Positions 6,979 through 12,862 of a stretch of 16,563 nt of DNA are shown here, one piece after another. A program made the position numbers and the translations under genes. Numbering within the stretch: position 1 is the first letter of the stretch; the number at the start of each line of letters is the position of its first letter. Source of the DNA: Dialister sp. UBA6422 (GTDB lineage Bacteria > Bacillota > Negativicutes > Veillonellales > Dialisteraceae); contig DJPC01000096.1 in assembly GCA_002439665.1 (NCBI GenBank), positions 258 to 16,820 of the forward strand, in the 5' to 3' direction. The notes below the pieces were generated by a model. That model did not search any database and was not told where the DNA came from. It saw nothing but the letters and a program-made list of their open reading frames with translations.

Positions 6979-7007
6979 AAAAAAGCCAACCCATATGTTT
7001 GTTAGCT
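6979..7007 (-). terminator. Weak terminator or attenuator between lpxC and fabZ
   Basis: On the minus strand AGCTAAC pairs with GTTGGCT (7-bp stem with one G-U, 10-nt loop), followed directly by a T-run (complement of 6979-6983). The wobble makes it more stable in the minus transcript than in the plus one. It lies within the lpx cluster, so it would reduce rather than stop fabZ-lpxA expression. Confidence 0.5.
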
Positions 7008-7044
7008 GTTAGCTATCGGGAAATTCAATTTTCCGATAGCTAAC
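7008..7044. repeat. Long hairpin (inverted repeat) between lpxC and fabZ
   Basis: Arms 7008-7023 and 7029-7044 pair over 16 positions with one G/T mismatch-wobble (7020/7032) and a 5-nt loop. Imperfect pairing extends outward to about 6999-7053. There is no T-run right after it. The outer arm carries TAACAACCAAC, which is shared with 637-647, so it looks like a dispersed repeat rather than a plain terminator. Confidence 0.7.
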
Positions 7045-7065
7045 AACCAACAATATATGACGAGA

Positions 7066-7896
7066 TTATTTTTTCAATGCCTGCAGTTTTTCAGAAAGTT
7101 CTGCATTCAGTTTATGGCTGCCAAGTACAGCAATAATATGGGCGTGAAGTGGGCCAACTAAGGAAATATCCCCTAAAATATCAAGGATCTTATGACGCAC
7201 CAGTTCATCTTGGAAACGAAGCTTAGATAGGCATTCTGTTTCAGAATACACCACTGCATTTTCCAAAGTACCACCTTTGCCAAGCCCCATCTTTCTCATA
7301 GCCTCTAGTTCCCAAGTAAACCCAATGGTTCTAGCAGAAGCGATTTCATTAATGTAATTATCGTGATTGACAACTACATCTAACATTTGTGTGCCAAGCA
7401 TAGGATGGGGATTGATAGAAGTAAACGTAATCCGCAAGCCATCATAAGGAAGCGCTGCAACAAATTTCTTATCCCCTTCATAAACAGCTACACTATGATC
7501 AAGGGTTAATACAGGAATCGTAGCCTCCTGTTCTTCAATGCCTGCTTCATGTATCATATCCACAAATGTTTTAGCAGATCCATCGCCTACAGGAGGTTCC
7601 GGAGAATTCATTTCAATCAGGCAGTTATCAATCTGCATAGCAAAGAGAGCAGAAAGCACATGTTCTACAGTAAAAACCTTAGCAGCTCCCCTTTCTAATG
7701 TTGTAGCTCGGAGAGTATTGGTAATATACTGACTCTTAGCAGGTACTTCTGGATGCCCTTCTAAATCACTACGACGAAAAACAATTCCTGTCCCAGCTGG
7801 TGCCGGATGCATCGTCATAGTCACTGGCATGCCTGAATGAAGTCCATTTCCCTTATAAGTTACTGGCTTCTTAATGGTATATTGTTTTCTATTCAA
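7066..7896 (-). CDS. lpxC: UDP-3-O-acyl-N-acetylglucosamine deacetylase
   Basis: Zinc-dependent, committed step of lipid A synthesis in the cytoplasm. The 276 residues show GNGLHSG near residues 16-22, the metal and catalytic segment FTVEHVLSAL (E78, H79), NSPEPPVGDGSAK at about 97-109, and RHKILDILGD (H235 and D239 as the other zinc ligands). H261 in GSHKLN is the expected catalytic histidine. The length is usual for a stand-alone LpxC, with no FabZ fusion. The start at 7896 has AAAGGTG upstream. It is the first gene of the lipid A cluster and has a sigma-70 promoter and a palindrome directly upstream. Confidence 0.97.
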   Translation of the reverse strand: MNRKQYTIKKPVTYKGNGLHSGMPVTMTMHPAPAGTGIVFRRSDLEGHPEVPAKSQYITNTLRATTLERGAAKVFTVEHVLSALFAMQIDNCLIEMNSPEPPVGDGSAKTFVDMIHEAGIEEQEATIPVLTLDHSVAVYEGDKKFVAALPYDGLRITFTSINPHPMLGTQMLDVVVNHDNYINEIASARTIGFTWELEAMRKMGLGKGGTLENAVVYSETECLSKLRFQDELVRHKILDILGDISLVGPLHAHIIAVLGSHKLNAELSEKLQALKK

Positions 7897-7939
7897 AATA
7901 AAGCACCTTTCATCTTTTCACTTATATTACAATTATTTA

Positions 7940-7969
7940 ATTATACTACAGTTTTTAGCCTTGAATCAA
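7940..7969 (-). promoter_or_regulatory. Promoter of lpxC
   Basis: Minus-strand TTGATT (7964-7969), 18 nt, TATAAT (7940-7945), 44 nt before the lpxC start codon. Confidence 0.7.
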
Positions 7970-7972
7970 GGC
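7958..7972. promoter_or_regulatory. Perfect 15-bp palindrome over the lpxC -35 box
   Basis: GCCTTGA-A-TCAAGGC: 7-bp arms around a single base. It covers the whole -35 hexamer, the usual place for a repressor operator. The binding protein is unknown. Confidence 0.45.
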
Positions 7973-8125
7973 ATATTGATAGAAATTCTTATTTGCTATG
8001 GAACCCGAAAAAACAAGTAGAATGCATCTCTTTTGTATATTCTAAGTACTATCCAAAGTGTCTATACATAAAGCAAAACTTCCATCTGGTTTTCAAGTCA
8101 GAATTTATATTTCCATGTTCTCCTC

Positions 8126-8154
8126 TTGCTGAAATAGTATCTTCCCTCTATACT
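8126..8154 (+). promoter_or_regulatory. Promoter of the plus-strand membrane protein gene
   Basis: TTGCTG (8126-8131), 17 nt, TATACT (8149-8154), 38 nt before the chosen start codon. Confidence 0.65.
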
Positions 8155-8192
8155 TATAGAGTAATTCTTATCAATGACAGGAGATGAAACCG

Positions 8193-9068
8193 ATGATATT
8201 TTGGGCACAGGAAAAAGAAAAACTTTCACTTTGGTGGAAAGAAGTATCCCCAAAAGAAATTAGCTCCTATTTTTTCTATGCCTTTTCTTTGGTATTTTTC
8301 ATTCTCCTATATTATGCATATTTAGGTATTACTGGATTAACAGAGTGGTATCGCTGCTTACGAAGCATGTGCGAATGTGGGCTTCTTCTTTTTTTGACCC
8401 AATTAATGACTCACAAAAATTTACTTCACCCTTTTTGGCGTATTGGATACATTCCTTTTTTCTCGTGGGTTTTTATTTTTCCCTATGTTTTAACCCATGC
8501 TAGAAACGGACTCTTAGAACCCACCTTCAATCATCTATCCCCTTATTTCCTCACAGCGATTTCCATCGAACTTTTAATTTTTTTCATCATGAATGTGATT
8601 TGCAGGGTGTATGTAGGAAGAAAACTAGCAACGCTCATTTGTCTTGTGGTGGTCTGTTTCTTTTCCTTTAATGCCTTCATATTCTTAACCCATTATATAT
8701 TTATGGGTATTATGATGACATCAAAAGAAATGTTTTTTGTCCTAACCAACACAACCCTATGGATAAAAGACATTGTACTCACCCATATTTCATGGCCCAT
8801 TCTTATTCTGTGGCACATAGGCTTAGTAGTATTTACTTGGTTATATGCCAAATGGATCTACCAAAGTGCCTATTGCTTGAACCTAAAATGGCTTCCTAAA
8901 AGAAGAAAATCATATTCTGTCATTCACCGTTTACTACAATTTGTGGTATTTTTCGGATGCATGTGGCTTCTCATTCGTTGGGCCAGTGAATGTTTCCCTC
9001 TCCATGATTACGAAATGGCAAAAGAATATAAAATATACATTGATTTCATTCAAAATACTACACTCTAA
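8193..9068 (+). CDS. Polytopic membrane protein, like the membrane domain of a phosphoethanolamine transferase/sulfatase
   Basis: A 291-residue protein with about six to seven hydrophobic segments, rich in Phe, Trp and Ile and ending soon after the last one. The order of segments, and a stretch near residues 170-200 (MTSKEMFFVLTNTTLWIKDI) that recalls the QTN..EA region of EptA/CptA-type transferases, suggest the N-terminal membrane half of such an enzyme. The catalytic alkaline-phosphatase-like domain is absent: no metal-binding residues follow and a terminator comes 50 nt later. The start is the ATG at 8193, because the AGGAG site (8179-8183) abuts the ATG at 8184 but is 9 nt from 8193. It is either a truncated gene or an independent membrane protein. 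No function is claimed. Confidence 0.55.
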   Translation: MIFWAQEKEKLSLWWKEVSPKEISSYFFYAFSLVFFILLYYAYLGITGLTEWYRCLRSMCECGLLLFLTQLMTHKNLLHPFWRIGYIPFFSWVFIFPYVLTHARNGLLEPTFNHLSPYFLTAISIELLIFFIMNVICRVYVGRKLATLICLVVVCFFSFNAFIFLTHYIFMGIMMTSKEMFFVLTNTTLWIKDIVLTHISWPILILWHIGLVVFTWLYAKWIYQSAYCLNLKWLPKRRKSYSVIHRLLQFVVFFGCMWLLIRWASECFPLHDYEMAKEYKIYIDFIQNTTL

Positions 9069-9120
9069 AGAGTCGTAAAAAGCAGAATGAGGTAGATCAT
9101 ACAAATAAAAAACCTTTCAA

Positions 9121-9180
9121 ATAAAATATAAAAAATCCGGATGGAATAGAAATCTTCCGTCCGGATTTTTTATATTTTAT
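9121..9180. terminator. Bidirectional terminator between the membrane protein gene and proA
   Basis: A 60-nt near-perfect palindrome: 9121-9141 is the exact reverse complement of 9160-9180, then one T-G wobble and GGAA/TTCC close on an 8-nt loop, giving a 26-bp stem. The GC core (ATCCGGA) is flanked by A- and T-runs, so it works in both directions for the convergent genes ending at 9068 and 9216. Confidence 0.92.
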
Positions 9181-9215
9181 GACGCTTTATAGAGGGCACA
9201 TCTCTTCTATTCCCT

Positions 9216-10520
9216 TTAATTTCTCACTGCTTTTTTATCAATTTCCTTAAAATGAAATTGTTTCTTGCCACTGGCATAATCACCTACAATTTGTCCGTGA
9301 CCAAAGAGTTTGTATTTATAAGAAATCAAACCTTCCAATCCTACGGGACCACGAGCATGAATTTTAGAAGTGGAAATACCTACTTCCGCTCCGAAACCAT
9401 AACGGAATCCATCTGCAAAACGAGTAGATGCATTTTGATAAACGCCTGCTGAATCAACCAATAGCATAAATTGTTTGGCAGCTTGATTATCGGTTGTGAT
9501 AATGCAATCTGTATGGTGAGAACCATAACGATTGATATGCTCAATGGCTTCCTTTTCATCTCCCACCAACTTAATAGCCAATGTATCATTTAAATATTCT
9601 TTATGGAAACTTTCGTCACCAGGGATCACATCTACTGGAATGATTTCATTCACTTCCTCTGTACCACGCATAGTAACCCCCGCTTTGGTTAATGCCTGTG
9701 CCAAAGAAGGTAAAAACTCTTTGCCAATAGCACGATGTATCAATATGGTTTCCACTGCATTGCAGGCCGCTGGATATTGTGTTTTGGCATCCACAATAAC
9801 ACGTAGTGCAGTAGCTTCATCAAAATGCTGATCCACATAAATATGGCATACACCATCAGCATGTCCTAGTACCGGTATACTGGTATGGGACATAATGTAC
9901 TGTACAAACTGATTGGAGCCTCTAGGAATGAGCAAATCCACAGATTCATGACATTCTAAAAGTTCATCAATTTCATTATGCTGTTCTGCCTGAAGCAAAC
10001 AATTAACAGGGAGTCCAGCCTGTATTGCCGCCTGATGGATCAGCTGAAACAGAATTCGATTGGTATAGGTTGTTTCTTTGCCGCCCTTTAAAATGGCACA
10101 ATTCCCACTTTTCAGGCAAAGGGAAGAAATCTGTACCAATGCATCTGGACGAGCTTCGAAAATTACCCCAATCACCCCGATCGGGCAGGTTACTCGAAAT
10201 AGTTGTAAACCTTCGTCTAGTTCTCTTGCCAAAGTCACTTGTGAAATAGGATCATCCAAGGATATGAGCTGCTTCAATTCTGCTGTAACATCAGACAATT
10301 TTCCTTCATTAAAAGTAAGTCTTTTTTTTACCGGTGCTGCCACATGATTGGTCTCTGCCAATGCCAAATCTTTTTGGTTGGCTGCAAAAATTTCATCTTT
10401 GTGGTCAATCAATGAATCAGAAATCAATTGCAAAGCCAAATTTCTTTGCTCAATAGAAGCAGTGGCCATCAAAGGTGCCACCAATTTCATTTTGCGAGTT
10501 TCCTCTTTAATATTCATCAT
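9216..10520 (-). CDS. proA: Gamma-glutamyl phosphate reductase
   Basis: Second step of proline synthesis: NADPH-dependent reduction of gamma-glutamyl phosphate to glutamate semialdehyde, in the cytoplasm. It is an aldehyde-dehydrogenase-like fold of 434 residues. Recognisable parts are GVIGVIFEARPDALVQ (about 116-130), LKGGKE (144-149), LIPRGSNQFVQYI, VLGHADGVCHIYVD, and the active site QYPAACNAVETILIH with catalytic C253. Two adjacent ATGs start the gene (10520 and 10517); AAAGGA lies 5 or 8 nt away, so either could be used. proB, the usual partner, is not next to it: the flanks are a terminator and a non-coding stretch, so proA is transcribed alone here. Confidence 0.97.
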   Translation of the reverse strand: MMNIKEETRKMKLVAPLMATASIEQRNLALQLISDSLIDHKDEIFAANQKDLALAETNHVAAPVKKRLTFNEGKLSDVTAELKQLISLDDPISQVTLARELDEGLQLFRVTCPIGVIGVIFEARPDALVQISSLCLKSGNCAILKGGKETTYTNRILFQLIHQAAIQAGLPVNCLLQAEQHNEIDELLECHESVDLLIPRGSNQFVQYIMSHTSIPVLGHADGVCHIYVDQHFDEATALRVIVDAKTQYPAACNAVETILIHRAIGKEFLPSLAQALTKAGVTMRGTEEVNEIIPVDVIPGDESFHKEYLNDTLAIKLVGDEKEAIEHINRYGSHHTDCIITTDNQAAKQFMLLVDSAGVYQNASTRFADGFRYGFGAEVGISTSKIHARGPVGLEGLISYKYKLFGHGQIVGDYASGKKQFHFKEIDKKAVRN

Positions 10521-10589
10521 GCGATTCCTTTCTATAAGAAATATAATACGCAGTAAATAAGATGTATTTATTTATCTTCTAATTTCTAT

Positions 10590-10624
10590 ATTGTACTGTA
10601 AAGCTTTCCACAAGTAAACGTCAA
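10590..10624 (-). promoter_or_regulatory. Likely promoter of proA
   Basis: Two overlapping readings on the minus strand: TTTACT (10613-10618), 17 nt, TACAAT (10590-10595); or TTGACG (10619-10624), 18 nt, TACAGT (10595-10600). Either gives a leader of about 65 to 75 nt with no recognised riboswitch. Confidence 0.5.
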
Positions 10625-10639
10625 GTCATTTCTGTCTAT

Positions 10640-10780
10640 TCATACCAATGAATACAAGGCAGTAACAGATAAAATCCTTTTATCATCTTCTGTTCCGCCA
10701 TAAAAAGAAATAGAATATTTTTTAAAATCTGTATCATTTTCATACTGTCCGACTAAACCAGGCACTACAAAAGGCCCCAT
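10640..10780 (-). pseudogene. Short reading frame, possible remnant of a lost gene
   Basis: A 46-codon frame whose C-terminal 35 residues (with YENDTDFKKYSISFYGG and DDKRILSVTALY) look protein-like. Its first residues, however, come from the terminator hairpin at 10767-10800, a stop codon directly precedes the ATG, and there is no ribosome binding site. It most likely represents the 3' end of a decayed gene or chance. The rest of the 414-nt stretch 10521-10934 holds only the proA promoter, this frame, a terminator and 134 nt (10801-10934) in which nothing was recognised. Confidence 0.2.
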
Positions 10781-10800
10781 TCATTAATAGGGCCTTTTGT
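10767..10800 (-). terminator. Terminator downstream of the binding-protein gene
   Basis: Perfect 11-bp arms 10767-10777 (ACAAAAGGCCC) and 10790-10800 (GGGCCTTTTGT) with a 12-nt loop. On the minus strand it ends in a short T-run. It lies 134 nt past the stop codon of the gene it should close, leaving a long 3' untranslated region. Confidence 0.75.
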
Positions 10801-10934
10801 ATATAAATAATAGAAACCGCGTAGGACATATAGGAGTTTTGGAAGAAACAAGATTTCTATGATTGACTTCCCATATCGATAGACCGATGCATGGTGTGCC
10901 TTCCAAGTACCATGGAACGTCACATATTTTCCAA

Positions 10935-12092
10935 TTATTCCACCACACTAAACTTTCCATTCTGCATTTTCATCAGAATCAGGTCCACCACAGGGTCTCG
11001 TTTTTCATCAAAAGAAAATGTCCCACAAACGCCTTGGAAGTCTTTCATTTGCGCTAATGCATCACGGATTTTCTGGTGATCCGTAGTCGTACCAGCTCGT
11101 TTCATAGCATCCACTGCCATATAGACTCCATCATAGGCACTGGCAGCAAACTGGTCAGGAGCACGACCATAAGCTTTGGTATAATTTTCCACAAAAGCTT
11201 GGACTTTCGCATCCTTTTTATCCGCAGACCACATAGAAGATACATATACATCATCAGCAGCGGCGCCTGCCATGTTTCCCAGTTCTGGTGATACGAAACC
11301 ATTATCCCCCAAGACGGGCTGGTTCATTCCCATTTCTCTCATCTTCTTCAAAATGCGAGAACCTTCCTGATAGTAACTGCACACAACAATCACATCCGGA
11401 TTTTTATGCTGTATATTGGTCAGCTGTGCAGAATATTCGCTATCTTTGCTGCCAAATGTTTCCACATCCACAACTTGTACGCCTTCTTCTTCTAATGTTT
11501 TTTGGAAATATTTCTGCGCTGTCACATGCTGCTCATTATCATGGGCATAGAGAACTGCCGCTGTTTTATAGCCTAACAGTTTATGAGTTTTCTTCACCGT
11601 CTGTGGAATATTTTTCGATTCCGGCACAGAATTTCTAAAAATACAGTCCCCAATATCAGTGATATTTTCTGCTGTCACAGAAATTTCGAGAGATGGTACC
11701 TTTGCATTCTGAATGATAGGACCAGCCGCTTTCGCTTCGTTAGAAGTCATAGGTCCAATAATAATAGCAACCTTTTCTTGAATCAGTTTTTTGGTAGCAT
11801 TCATAGAATCTGCCGGAATAGCTTTCGTATCTTCTACTAAAAGATCAATAGGGAAATCCCCTTTCTGATTGATTTCATTTACTGCCAGACGTACCCCTTC
11901 TTCTTCAGATTTTCCATAAGCAGCTGCTCCACCGGTGAGTGCTGCCGTAAATCCGATCTTAGCTGCATTCTTCGCACCAGAGGATACAGCAGATTGACTT
12001 CCTTGGCCGCCACATCCAGTCATACCTGCCATCATCATAGCTGTCATAGAGCATACGCCAATTACCTTCATCATCTTTTTCATGTTCATCAT
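10935..12092 (-). CDS. Branched-chain amino acid type ABC transporter substrate-binding lipoprotein
   Basis: A 385-residue LivJ/LivK-family periplasmic-binding protein. The N-terminus is a lipoprotein signal (MKKMMKVIGVCSMTAMMMAGMTGC) with the lipid-modified Cys at 27. The mature part shows the type I fold pattern: KIGFTAALTGGAAAYGKSEEEGVRLAVNEIN, a VAIIIGPMTSNEAKAAGPI segment, DVIVVCSYYQEGSRILKKMREMG, and a final FDEKRDPVVDLILMKMQNGKF. The start is the double ATG at 12092 with GGAGG 8 nt upstream; a reading from 12128 would add 12 residues without a ribosome site. No permease or ATPase genes are adjacent, so it serves a transporter encoded elsewhere. A T-box leader indicates control by amino acid supply. 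Leu/Ile/Val is the likely ligand class, but the ligand is unproven. Confidence 0.88.
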   Translation of the reverse strand: MMNMKKMMKVIGVCSMTAMMMAGMTGCGGQGSQSAVSSGAKNAAKIGFTAALTGGAAAYGKSEEEGVRLAVNEINQKGDFPIDLLVEDTKAIPADSMNATKKLIQEKVAIIIGPMTSNEAKAAGPIIQNAKVPSLEISVTAENITDIGDCIFRNSVPESKNIPQTVKKTHKLLGYKTAAVLYAHDNEQHVTAQKYFQKTLEEEGVQVVDVETFGSKDSEYSAQLTNIQHKNPDVIVVCSYYQEGSRILKKMREMGMNQPVLGDNGFVSPELGNMAGAAADDVYVSSMWSADKKDAKVQAFVENYTKAYGRAPDQFAASAYDGVYMAVDAMKRAGTTTDHQKIRDALAQMKDFQGVCGTFSFDEKRDPVVDLILMKMQNGKFSVVE

Positions 12093-12170
12093 TTGTTTAT
12101 CCTCCCATATGTCATAACAATGTCCCATTTATGATAACTAACCCAAATTATAATTTTCCTATTTCCAATG

Positions 12171-12225
12171 AAAAAAGCCCTGATGCTGAATATCATTTCT
12201 AAAAATGAAATACAGCATCAGGGGC
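12171..12225 (-). terminator. Terminator of T-box module 3
   Basis: Arms 12178-12188 and 12213-12223 form an 11-bp GC-rich stem, extended inward by weaker AT pairs, followed on the minus strand by six T (complement of 12171-12176). It is the last terminator before the binding-protein gene. Confidence 0.9.
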
Positions 12226-12246
12226 GACTATCGCGGTACCACCCTG
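12177..12246 (-). promoter_or_regulatory. T-box module 3 (antiterminator only)
   Basis: The minus strand carries the conserved T-box sequence AGGGTGGTACCGCG (12232-12245). CAGGG (12242-12246) can pair with CCCTG in the terminator arm to form the antiterminator. Only about 20 nt separate it from the previous terminator, so there is no space for Stem I, II or III. The UGGU of the bulge is intact, so the tRNA 3' end (discriminator A) could still pair. Confidence 0.85.
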
Positions 12247-12267
12247 TTTTATTACTTTCCATGAAAG

Positions 12268-12303
12268 AAAAAACGCCCTCACCCGCTCCTGCGGGCAAGG
12301 GCG
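12268..12303 (-). terminator. Terminator of T-box module 2
   Basis: Arms 12274-12286 and 12291-12303 pair over 13 positions (two G-U in the RNA) with a 4-nt loop, followed by six T on the minus strand. Confidence 0.92.
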
Positions 12304-12390
12304 CTATCGCGCTGTACCACCTTGCATTGGTTCTCGGTCCAGTCTGTATCATAGGTAGAAATACCAGTCTATTCGATGATTCTTTCTCTG
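12274..12390 (-). promoter_or_regulatory. T-box module 2 (no recognisable Stem I)
   Basis: The T-box sequence AAGGTGGTACAGCGCG (12308-12323) is a slight variant with two extra bases after GGUAC. GCAAGG can pair with CCUUGC across it to form the antiterminator. Upstream there is only a small hairpin (12348-12380, AUCAU/AUGAU outer stem and GGUA/UACC inner stem) and a direct repeat CCAGTCT (12339-12345 and 12364-12370). The AGAGAG and GGUGGAAACC landmarks of Stem I and the GGCGG/CCCCGUU region are missing. Confidence 0.75.
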
Positions 12391-12442
12391 TTTGTTGTTA
12401 GATGTTAGTTATTTTACGCAAGCACTAACCAACATCAACAAA
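12391..12442. repeat. Inverted repeat between T-box modules 1 and 2
   Basis: TTTGTT (12391-12396) pairs with AACAAA (12437-12442), GATGTT (12401-12406) with AACATC (12431-12436), and GTTA (12408-12411) with TAAC (12426-12429), with a 4-nt bulge. The GTTAG/CAAC composition matches the repeat hairpin at 7001-7053. Confidence 0.5.
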
Positions 12443-12456
12443 TAGCTAAGAATTAT

Positions 12457-12489
12457 AAAAGCCCCTGCCCGAATCCATCGGACAGGGGC
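12457..12489 (-). terminator. Terminator of T-box module 1
   Basis: Arms 12461-12472 and 12478-12489 form a 12-bp stem with one mismatch (G-U in the RNA) and a 5-nt loop, followed by four T on the minus strand. Confidence 0.9.
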
Positions 12490-12700
12490 GATTCATCTTC
12501 GCGGTACCACCCTGCATTATACTTTCATGGTGTTATCCATAACGGGGACTTCCGCCTTCTCTACCTGAAGAAACTCTTCATTCAATCCGGTGCTCACAAG
12601 AGAGTTTCGTTTTACGTGCCATACTGGTTTCCACCATCCACCAGCTCTCTGAAATGTCCATCATAAGACTTTTTCTTGCTCATCGCATGTGTATTGAGTT
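12461..12700 (-). promoter_or_regulatory. T-box module 1 (complete tRNA-sensing leader)
   Basis: All T-box parts can be followed 5' to 3' on the minus strand. The Stem I base GCAAGA (12674-12679) pairs with UCUUGU (12596-12601). AGAGAG and the apical GGUGGAAACC lie at about 12628-12650. A specifier region GAAACUC (12602-12608) follows. Stem II UGAAGA/UCUUCA and the IIA/B region GGCGG...CCCCGUU (12541-12556) come next. The T-box sequence AGGGTGGTACCGCG is at 12500-12513, then the terminator. The antiterminator bulge UGGU predicts a tRNA with discriminator A. The specifier codon is ambiguous between ACU (12603-12605) and CUC (12602-12604). CUC (Leu) suits the downstream gene; ACU (Thr) suits the spacing after GAA. 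Confidence 0.93.
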
Positions 12701-12706
12701 GGATTA

Positions 12707-12735
12707 ATCATACACAGAGATTCCTTCCCTGTCAA
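12707..12735 (-). promoter_or_regulatory. Promoter of the T-box leader
   Basis: Minus-strand TTGACA (12730-12735), exactly 17 nt, TATGAT (12707-12712). Transcription would start near 12700, right before Stem I of module 1. No other good promoter was seen between here and the binding-protein gene. The stretch 12736-12862 is AT-rich and shows neither a gene nor a terminator for nhaC. Confidence 0.85.
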
Positions 12736-12862
12736 ACTTTTTCTTAATTTATATCATTTTAGCATAAATTCACTAATCTATTATATTATTTTAAGATAGT
12801 ATAAAACAGCAAGGATATTCTACGCATGAGTATGTTTGAGAATAGATTGATCCCCATATTTC

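Noticed and set aside
8184..8186. First ATG of the membrane protein gene
   Set aside because: The AGGAG ribosome site abuts it with no spacing; the ATG at 8193 has the correct distance.
10801..10934. A GTG-started frame of about 55 codons on the minus strand after the binding-protein gene
   Set aside because: No ribosome site, ends within the terminator, and no recognisable protein features.
12168..12401. A 77-codon plus-strand frame over the leader of the binding-protein gene
   Set aside because: It runs through two T-box sequences and their terminators, which explain the sequence; there is no ribosome site.
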